From NCBI GenBank assembly GCA_036852015.1, contig JAANDG010000003.1, forward strand, positions 124,001 through 188,000: a DNA stretch of 64,000 bases, read 5' to 3'. This DNA comes from Pelodera strongyloides. Its lineage: Eukaryota; Nematoda; Chromadorea; Rhabditida; Rhabditidae. A model generated the notes under the pieces. The model was not told where the DNA came from and searched no databases. It was given only the letters and a program-made list of their open reading frames with translations. This document shows, one piece after another, positions 57,013 to 64,000 of the stretch; position 1 is the stretch's first letter; every line of letters starts with the position of its first letter. The translations under genes were made by a program, and so were the position numbers.

Positions 57013-57639
57013 GTAGTACCAGAATCCCGGAGGTATCCTAACTAGAAGGCGTTCCCAAGATTCAACCGCGGGAAAGAACTCTTTTTCATTGAACTACCAA
57101 AATGAGGGGCTTTTCTTTAGGAGTACTACATATTGTCGATTTTTCCGTGTTCACCACGGGAATAGACGCGCGCTAACAAACTCAGAACCACATACTTTCG
57201 CGATACCATCGTAGCCGTAACGCACATAATTGACATAACCGCACAGAGTGGGTAGCGTAGAGCGGGTAGAATAATTAGCGTATCGCACGGATAGCGTATC
57301 CCATTTTTAGGGGTATGCGCCGCGCGCTTGACTACGCAGAAGTTGCACACAGTTTCGCAGGGTTGCACAAAACAATAATACAGTATTTCGCATATTTTAA
57401 CACCAAAGTATTTCAGGGTGTAATTGTCAACAAGTATGGATTTCTGTTGTTTAGTAAGCGATGGCAGGTGTATGGCCACAACGCCAGCTTTATGGCCGTT
57501 ATGGTTTACGTAAACTCGTTCTCGCAGTCTATTACGCTGTTAGCGATTCACTGTGTTTATAGATACGTCATGATCACGAGGTAAGGACGATATTACCGGT
57601 AATTATTGTCTAACCACTTGTTTCCTGGTGTATTGATCA

Positions 57640-57862
57640 TAGTAAAATGAAGTCTTTTTGAGATGAAATGAACCAATAACTGTCTGTTTTTGAAGCAAAT
57701 GGTGGATAACTTCATTTCTATGTACTGCTAAGTGGGCTCGAATTGAGCTCGAGCTTTACTCTAATCATACTCATTTGCATATGATTTAGTTAACGTAGTT
57801 AACCGGCATGGGGATGTAGTTAACCAAAAGCCGTCTCAAAAACCGGGCGTCATACCGCTTTA
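57640..57862. mobile_element. Strongly decayed ACCGG-family element
   Basis: CTGTCTGTTTTTGAAGCAAA at the left and CTCAAAAACCGGGCGTCATACCGCTTTA at the right match the family ends. The interior has GAATTGAGCTCGAGC. In intron 2 of the Str locus. Confidence 0.5.
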
Positions 57863-58035
57863 TTTTCTGGCTGAAATATCATGCTCAACTTTTAGGAAAG
57901 GTCTATTCTTGTTCAACACACTGATTGGCTTAGTTTTGATAACAGCCGTTCATTTTCTGTGTAGTGCTCTGTACACAGCGTTTTGCATTTTCGCGATAAA
58001 GGTATGAAAATACAAAAGCATTACGATGGAGTCTT

Positions 58036-58302
58036 TTATGGGGTTTGCAAGTATGCCAAAAACCGCGAGTTTTCCTTGCAAGTATCAATTCGCAAAATCG
58101 TGTGCTTTTTACACAACTTTACCGTAACTTTGACACATCCGCACTATAGAAAATCCGCCATCAAAGACATTTTTTGTTGAACAATTGGTCCCGTGGCGAT
58201 CGGTCGTAAAAACTGCCTGTAGATATGCTCGTGTAGTGCCAAGATACGGTAAATTTTTCGATACTTGCAAGGAAAATCGGGCATACTTGCAAACCCCATT
58301 AT
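58036..58302. mobile_element. Palindromic element (TGGGGTTTGCAAGTATGCC ends)
   Basis: Left TATGGGGTTTGCAAGTATGC, right GCATACTTGCAAACCCCAT. Inner GAGTTTTCCTTGCAAGTATC mirrors ATACTTGCAAGGAAAATC. It starts 35 bases after the last Str exon. Confidence 0.8.
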
Positions 58303-60092
58303 GGGTCAATTTTTGCGTACTACTGCGAATTTAGCGAATTAGACCTGGTACGAAAAGCCTTCTTTCCATTCAACAAGTAGCATTTTTGAGGCTTCTCCGT
58401 TACGAGATCAGCTCATAAAGAAACTGAACAGTGCTTGCGTAGATGTTCAGTTCCGTAGCACTTGGCCAGGATATCAATTACAGTCGATATAACAAAACAC
58501 TTTATTAATGGAATACAGTAACAGTAGTCAGACAATTGGCCCAGGGCCTGCGAACGGAACAACGGTAAGTCTGGGGTAACTGAACACAGGTTCAGGAATG
58601 TGCACGTAGCACTACAGGTTCTCTAGAAGAATCGAGAAACACTGCAAGAAAGACAAGGAACATTTGGGAAGACCCTTTAAATATGCTAAGTAATTACTGA
58701 TGTGCAGGTTAATGATAAGGCAATTGGAATGACTGGCGGGAAATCAAATGATTAGCAACGGAAACTACGGTAAGTAAAGCAACAGGTAATAATAGAACTA
58801 AGTTAGAGGTTGTGCGGAGTCACAACACTCCCGGGCGGCAAACATAAAAGGAGTAAGTGAAGTGTACATGACTATTTTATCCACGAAGGATTTTATTTGT
58901 AGTGCTGGGAGAGTCTCATGAACCTTGAACCTTGGGAGGCTAAATTCTCCCATAAGAACCGGGCTTCGTGAATTACTCAATATTAATTATTCTGTGTACC
59001 TGCCATACGCAAAATAGTAGCGTTGAAGGGGTACAATTTATGTCGCGCCCTCGCGCTACCGTAGTCGTGCGTTTGAATCGGGGATTGATTTATGCGAAGG
59101 TGCATGCACGGCGTGGGTTTTCGTCTGAGCGTTGTTTGCTCCCTCCGCGAATAACTTTCTTATTCTGATTATTTTACCGTTATTTTAACATTTTATTTAT
59201 TAATTTTGTGATTGAGTGCCGTCTACGGCCCTCCCGACTTGCGGATTTTTGCACAAAGAAAGGAAGCAGAAAAGAAAAAGAGAGAGAAAGACAAAGACTA
59301 ATAAGTTATGTTGCAGTTGTTTAATCGTCGATATCGTCTACGTGGCTGACGTTCCTTGACGCTCCTTCTCGAACATGGTGATTGGCCAGCTTTGCAGGGT
59401 GTGGCAGGTTTGTTATTTTCTTCGAGATTTAGATCCTTTTCTTTTTGCTTGGATTTTATTTGAATTTGCCGATTTTCTTCATCATGTACCAGATGATTTT
59501 GAATGATTGACCTTTAGTCCGTGGAGGATTTAGTCTAGAAAATCTATTTATATTCCTTATTCAGGATCTGGCATGGCGGTTTTTTTTTTTTTTTTTTTTT
59601 CCGGTCTCGGATTTAATAGTTCTGATATCTGTCGATTTAGCGGACTGAGAAGCTTGACTGAGGACCGATTTCGAGAAGATGTGCATTTCGAGGACCGAAT
59701 AATTGGTAAGCGAAGTCGCGAAGTATGCGTTCAAGAATTGATCAGTGAACAGTACATTTATGATTTCCTTTGATTACAGAATAAAGACACATTATTTAAA
59801 ATTATTTATTCGATAATAGCGTTCAAGATTCAATAAAGTATTTGACCAATTGTGTATTCCTGATGTTTCTATGGTGGGAGTATTTCTCCTATTCCGTATT
59901 CGGATTTTGTTTTTAATGGAGGTGGATTTATTATCGATTCCGTATAAGGATTTCCATGAAGGATTTTTGTACATTAATTTTACTATACAGTTATTTATTT
60001 CCATTAAGGATTTTTTTTTGACACTATGTTTAATCATTTGTTCCCTAAGGATATTATTATTTGGTCGCTATGGATTTCTTACGCAGTATTAT
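58303..60092. other. Region between Str locus and retrotransposon; possible 3' LTR area
   Basis: The element is on the minus strand, so its 3' LTR should lie here. A run of 22 T at 59579-59600 would be an A-rich tract on the element strand, and an AATAAA-like word (minus) lies near 59190. Without the other LTR I cannot place boundaries. No host gene seen. Confidence 0.35.
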
Positions 60093-61004
60093 TTACACAT
60101 TTCGCTGATCGACATCACAGAAGTTGACGTTGTGACGTCCGCCGCAGATTTGGCATCGCGGTCGGTGGCGGCATGGTCCTCTATGGCGCGCTAAGCAGGT
60201 GAACGAGGGGCATATTCCTGCGGCCGTTGCTGCTCTTAGTCGGTCGGGGTAACTCAGAGCACGTAGATGACTGACAGTGGTGTGTTCAGGGTTTAAGCAA
60301 ACCGAACATACAAAACTTTTGTTTAGATTCCCACCGGGATTTATAGTCCGGTAGGATTCCAGATTTGACAAATATTTCACCGGGCCGATGCCCGGGATTT
60401 GCGAATAACTCGGACGAGGGCGTTCGACCCGCATTTTCCTCTGTTCCCTTGGTGGAGGAGCTATGTTCTGCTCTACTGGTCCATCCACCACTTGGGCCAA
60501 CTGCATTCTCGGGACTTGCTGGGATGGAGGTGCTTGCTGGGGGCCCTCTTCATCGTCGTCTGAGGCAGACTCTTCTTCACTTCCTTCGTCCTCGTCCTCT
60601 CCAGTCGACTTCTCGCTCTCACTCAATGCTTCACGATGCTGAAATTGTTTGTTTTCATTGTTCGTTAATTGTTTCCACTTATGGATTTATGGTTTATTAC
60701 GCTTGCGCGTTTTGTTTAGCTAATGTTTCAGAATTGAATGTTTGTAGTCTTCAATTCGACAATTTGCGCGTCGGTTACGGTTTTTCAAGGTTATATAACT
60801 TGAACATGTCAACTATTTTATGTCAACTATTGCACTGGGCGGAGTATTGTTCTATAATGATTTTAGTTTACTTACGTCCATAAGGCCGATGTTGTTCAAT
60901 CTGAACGTTACGGAGGATCTGACTGTCGGAGGGCTCTCCTCCTCCTCCTCCTCTCTCAACATTTGCTCATCTTCCTCGCCCTTTCGAGGAGTATTGCCAG
61001 TCAT
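60093..61004 (-). CDS. Spliced post-pol ORF of the BEL/Pao element: acidic protein with gag-type Cys/His cluster
   Basis: Two exons, 60876-61004 and 60093-60638, join in phase 0 across a GTAAGT...TTTCAG intron of 237 bases; 224 residues. A TTTCAG lies one base before the ATG. The N-terminal half is very acidic (EEEEEESPP, GEDEDEGSEEESASDDDEE). The C-terminal part has CSVCLNPEHTTVSHL, then GICPSFTCLARHRGPC and CQICGGRHNVNFC, the spacing of the zinc knuckles of BEL/Pao Gag proteins. It starts about 300 bases after the pol stop, on the same strand. It could be an extra element protein binding nucleic acid or a captured gag fragment. Coding of the acidic part rests on the splice model. Confidence 0.65.
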
Positions 61005-61301
61005 TCTGAAACCAAGAGGATTGTTTTATGGTTTGATTTAATACGAGGATAATTTATACAAGCACGACACGAACTGACGACCGGGAACAACATCCGTAAA
61101 GTAAGTCATGGTGATTTCTACTATAGTAGTAGTAGTCGAACTGAGCCGTTGATCTGACTGGCTTATCCGGTTTTTTTTCCGTATTAGGATTTAAAAAAAA
61201 TTTTGATTGCCTTGACCTGATTACGGTAATATGACCTAATTAGGCAATTTCGTTTCAGGATTCAATTTTATTTAATTTGTTGGTTGTAGTTTGTATCTTT
61301 G

Positions 61302-64000
61302 CTACTCGGAATAATTTCCGGTGTATCGTCCTGCACGTGTGGGATTTGTTCTTGTTTCTTTTTGTTTTGTTTTTCCTTTTGTAGAAACTTCTTCTCCTCG
61401 ATCTAGCTGTGGAGATAGTTCCAATGGATATATGTGATTTATTGATCTTTTAAGTGTTTTTCCATTTTTCATTTTTACGACGGCAGTGCGAATACACCCG
61501 TCGTTTCCTTCTATTAGTTCCGTAATGGTCCCTTCTGGCCAAACGGCTCTCGGGGTTTGTGGTTCATTGACAATGACCTCCTCACCTACTTGAGGCGTTC
61601 TATTCGTGCATTTTCCTTGGTTTAGGGATTTTTTCTGAAACTCGCGAAGTTCGTTCAAATATAAGTCTTTCCACAATTTCCATATTTTGTCTAGCTCAAT
61701 TTCCAGATGCCTCATTCCTCTTATTATCGAATCTGATGTGGATTCTATATTTCTTATTTTGAAGTCTCGGTCCGTCATTGTAGTGGATTTTATTACCGGG
61801 GGTACCAGCTGTGCTCCGGGACTTGCCAAGTCTATTGGTCTGACAATAGTTGATCCAGTCTCAGGATATATATATGTCAGTGGTCGACTATTTACTATGG
61901 CTTCAGTTTCGGCGACGATTGTTTCTAATTTTATCCTATTAACGTCCTTTGGTATACCTTCTTTTCGAAGTAGGATTTGTTTTATGGTTCCGACGAGCCT
62001 CTCGTAAAAACCCCCTTTCCAAGGGGAAAGTGGGGTAATCATTCGCCAATTGATTTGCTGGTTTTGCAGCTCCTCTTGTAGCGTCGTCCCCAGTGTGGAT
62101 TTTGCAGCAATGAAATTTGTTGCGTTATCCGATATGATCAATTTTGGATGTCCTCGTCTGGAAATAAAGCGTTTCAGTGCTAGTAGAAAAGATTCGCCTG
62201 TGAGGTCGTAAACGCATTCCATGTGAATTATTCTCGTGGACATGCACACAAAGAGAGCCACCCACATTTTCTTTTCATGACCGTCTTCGTTTTTATACCA
62301 GATAGGACCAAAGTAGTCCGTTCCGGTGTTTTCGAAGGGCAATGCCCTTTTTATTCTTTCGCTAGGGAGTTGTGCCAATTCTGGATATTTAAAAGGTGTA
62401 GCATTTGCCTTTCGGCAAATTCGACATTTTGCTAGTATGTTCTTTATTATGTTTCTAGATTTGGCACACCAGAATTTTTGTCGGAAGTTGCACAATGTCA
62501 TTTGTGTTCCTCCGTGTCTGCACGTTTTATGTATATATACTACAATTTTTTCTATTAGTCCGTCTCCTTTTTGTAATAATATTGGATGTTTGAGATGTTC
62601 CGGACCTTCCAGATTTGCCATGCGACTTCTGCACCTAAACAAGCCCGAGGGATCTTCATATATATTTAAATCTCTTAATTTCTTTATGATCTCCGTTTGA
62701 AGAAATTTGTCTTGATGTTGTTTTAATATAGATATTTGAGCCTCGTCTCGTGTGGCAGATTGAAACGTGTAATTGTTGTTAGATAATTTTCTCCATTTTC
62801 TGGCTATGTCGATCGTTTTCATTCTTTTAATTGTCATTTCATTCCAGGATTCGGATGTTTCCACTGTGGTGCTGCTTAATGGATTGTCGTTGGCGTTGGA
62901 CGAGGTTCTTCCCATTTTATTTGTGAGGACCGTGATTTGTTCGCCGTCGATTGTTCCAGGTACCTTTATTTGTTTTCTGGTTTTTTCCGGCCATTCGCAG
63001 GGCTTTGTCAGTATAAATTCCGGTCCGTTGAACCAATTTTCTTCTACCATTTCTTGTAGACTTCTTCCTTTTGTGCCTAAGTCGGCCACGTTTACTTTTG
63101 TATTTATATAATGTATCTTTATTTCGTGCCCTTTAAGCATTAGGGCCTCTATTTTGTTTCTGATGTCGTTCACTCTATTTTTTACGAACGTGTCGAGCGA
63201 CGATATCTTCTCGCTTCCCAGCCACTTCAATGCGCACTCACTGTCGCTGAATACGTGTATCTCTTCGTAATTTTTGCTAGATTCTTCAATAATGAATCTT
63301 GTTAGATTCACAGCAATTTGTATAGCTGTTAATTCCAACCGTGGAATGGTTGATTTATTTTTTAAAGGGGATAATTTGCTCCTGCACATCAGGAGATGCC
63401 CTTCCGTTTTTTCCTTTGTCTCATTGACTACGTAGGCTACCGTTGAGTATGCCTTCTCTGAGGCGTCAGCGAATACCATGAGATGTCGCTTCAGCACGTC
63501 TGTTGTAGTCACTGTTCGTGGTAATTTTATTTTCGTTCCTTTAGGAATTTTCTCCGTGATTATTTTCCATTTTTCTTTGTCCTCATCATCTATTTCTGTA
63601 TCCCACGAGTAGGATTTCTTCCATAGTGATTGTAAGAAGGATTTAGCCTCAATCAATAGAGGTGTACTCCACCCTAGTGGGTCGTAATTCCGGGCGATAG
63701 CTTTAGCTACCGCTCTTTTCGTGATATTATTATCGATTTCTATGGAAATGGGAATCTCGAGTGTATCCGACTTGATGTCCCATTTGATTCCCAAAATTTT
63801 CTGTTCTTCCGAATCTGCTCTGTCGGATTCTGGAATTTGTCTATTTACTGATTCATCGTTGCTGACGAATTCGCGTAAATTCATCTGCATTTCCGTAAAT
63901 GCTTTTTTCGATCTTCTGGACTTTTCCAATATCTCATTTGCGTCATTTCCACCAATGAGCACATTGTCTACGTACAGATTTTCTATGATTTCCTCACTCA
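61302..64000 (-). CDS. BEL/Pao retrotransposon pol polyprotein (C-terminal part, cut by window edge)
   Basis: Open from the edge to a stop at 61302, about 900 codons. In order: the end of reverse transcriptase with the YVDN active-site box (about 63970); the Pao-type region and RNase H-like part (FADASEKAYSTVAYV, then ADLGTKG); an integrase zinc-binding HHCC (HKTCRHGG ... CRICRK); the integrase core with Asp in GTDYFGPIW, Asp in ISDNATNF and Glu in GGFYERLVG; and the C-terminal DUF5641-type tail (RAVWPEGTI ... HIYPLEL). These parts together are diagnostic for BEL/Pao. No internal stop or frameshift, so the copy may be recent. Gag, protease and most of RT lie beyond the right edge. Confidence 0.93.
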   Translation of the reverse strand, partial: SEEIIENLYVDNVLIGGNDANEILEKSRRSKKAFTEMQMNLREFVSNDESVNRQIPESDRADSEEQKILGIKWDIKSDTLEIPISIEIDNNITKRAVAKAIARNYDPLGWSTPLLIEAKSFLQSLWKKSYSWDTEIDDEDKEKWKIITEKIPKGTKIKLPRTVTTTDVLKRHLMVFADASEKAYSTVAYVVNETKEKTEGHLLMCRSKLSPLKNKSTIPRLELTAIQIAVNLTRFIIEESSKNYEEIHVFSDSECALKWLGSEKISSLDTFVKNRVNDIRNKIEALMLKGHEIKIHYINTKVNVADLGTKGRSLQEMVEENWFNGPEFILTKPCEWPEKTRKQIKVPGTIDGEQITVLTNKMGRTSSNANDNPLSSTTVETSESWNEMTIKRMKTIDIARKWRKLSNNNYTFQSATRDEAQISILKQHQDKFLQTEIIKKLRDLNIYEDPSGLFRCRSRMANLEGPEHLKHPILLQKGDGLIEKIVVYIHKTCRHGGTQMTLCNFRQKFWCAKSRNIIKNILAKCRICRKANATPFKYPELAQLPSERIKRALPFENTGTDYFGPIWYKNEDGHEKKMWVALFVCMSTRIIHMECVYDLTGESFLLALKRFISRRGHPKLIISDNATNFIAAKSTLGTTLQEELQNQQINWRMITPLSPWKGGFYERLVGTIKQILLRKEGIPKDVNRIKLETIVAETEAIVNSRPLTYIYPETGSTIVRPIDLASPGAQLVPPVIKSTTMTDRDFKIRNIESTSDSIIRGMRHLEIELDKIWKLWKDLYLNELREFQKKSLNQGKCTNRTPQVGEEVIVNEPQTPRAVWPEGTITELIEGNDGCIRTAVVKMKNGKTLKRSINHIYPLELSPQLDRGEEVSTKGKTKQKETRTNPTRAGRYTGNYSE

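Larger units (their letters stand above)
56719..58001 (+). pseudogene. Str-class nematode chemoreceptor, N-terminal half only
   Basis: Exons 56719-56901, 57417-57580 and 57896-58001 join in frame after a TATTCCAG acceptor next to the ATG. They encode TM1 (VVSILINSLLLYLIYDD), TM2 (ILTIIALYNMYYGIAHSVID), a GVIVNKYGFLLFS loop, TM3 with SQSITLLAIHCVYRYVMITR, and a further hydrophobic segment (LFNTLIGLVLITAVHFL, ALYTAFCIFAIK). This is the order of Str seven-helix odorant receptors, expressed in sensory neurons; a full protein is about 340 residues, here about 150. After the third exon a palindromic element (58036-58302) follows and no TM5-7 exons are recognisable up to 60 kb. A decayed ACCGG-family element sits in intron 2, and GC-palindrome repeats lie in intron 1. 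Confidence 0.7.

Noticed and set aside
61687..63111. Plus-strand frames of 70-124 residues opposite pol
   Set aside because: Antisense shadows of the intact pol frame.

Overview
The window looks like a nematode (probably rhabditid) chromosome. Coding exons are short, often 90-160 bases, with nematode-style TTTTCAG/TTTTAG acceptors. One locus encodes a Str-class chemoreceptor, a family known only from nematodes. Non-coding DNA is packed with short palindromic elements bordered by TTAA that resemble the PALTTAA type of miniature transposon. I see no bacterial or viral genome organisation. Most genes are spliced, so I rebuilt exon chains by hand from splice signals and reading-frame continuity; single junctions may be wrong.

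Layout, left to right. (1) 1-7.4 kb, minus strand: a 15-exon gene for a membrane-anchored, lysine-rich coiled-coil protein of the kinectin / ribosome-binding p180 type. An open exon at 1-266 is either its continuation or the first exon of the next gene. (2) 7.4-15.7 kb: intergenic, no gene recognised. (3) 15.7-18.8 kb, minus: an 8-exon rhodopsin-family receptor of the FMRFamide/neuropeptide type. (4) 18.8-32.3 kb: a gene desert of miniature elements, a perfect 50-bp inverted repeat and a strange 750-base low-complexity block. (5) 32.4-37.8 kb, minus: a secreted protein made of repeated cysteine modules, one per exon. One intron holds a broken reverse-transcriptase element with a 73-bp tandem repeat and a structured RNA motif. 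(6) 37.8-41.0 kb: repeats and a tRNA-derived SINE-like sequence. (7) 41.0-51.6 kb, minus: a divergent SLC6 (sodium:neurotransmitter symporter) family gene of about 21 exons with a long Ser/Pro-rich N-terminus. A tyrosine-recombinase remnant and a decayed tRNA-like sequence lie in its first visible intron. (8) 51.6-56.7 kb: repeats. (9) 56.7-58.0 kb, plus: the first half of a Str chemoreceptor, probably a truncated pseudogene. (10) 60.1-64.0 kb, minus: a BEL/Pao retrotransposon entering from the right edge, with pol followed by a spliced acidic ORF carrying a gag-type cysteine/histidine cluster.

The host genes do not look like one functional cluster. The receptor, the transporter and the chemoreceptor fragment are individually typical of nematode neuronal or epidermal gene sets, and the secreted cysteine protein is an extracellular product. 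The least ordinary items are the spliced post-pol ORF, the covarying pseudoknot-like RNA seen twice, the exon-module cysteine protein, the degenerate first helix of the SLC6 protein, and a dispersed 155-base sequence with a GC-rich hairpin end.
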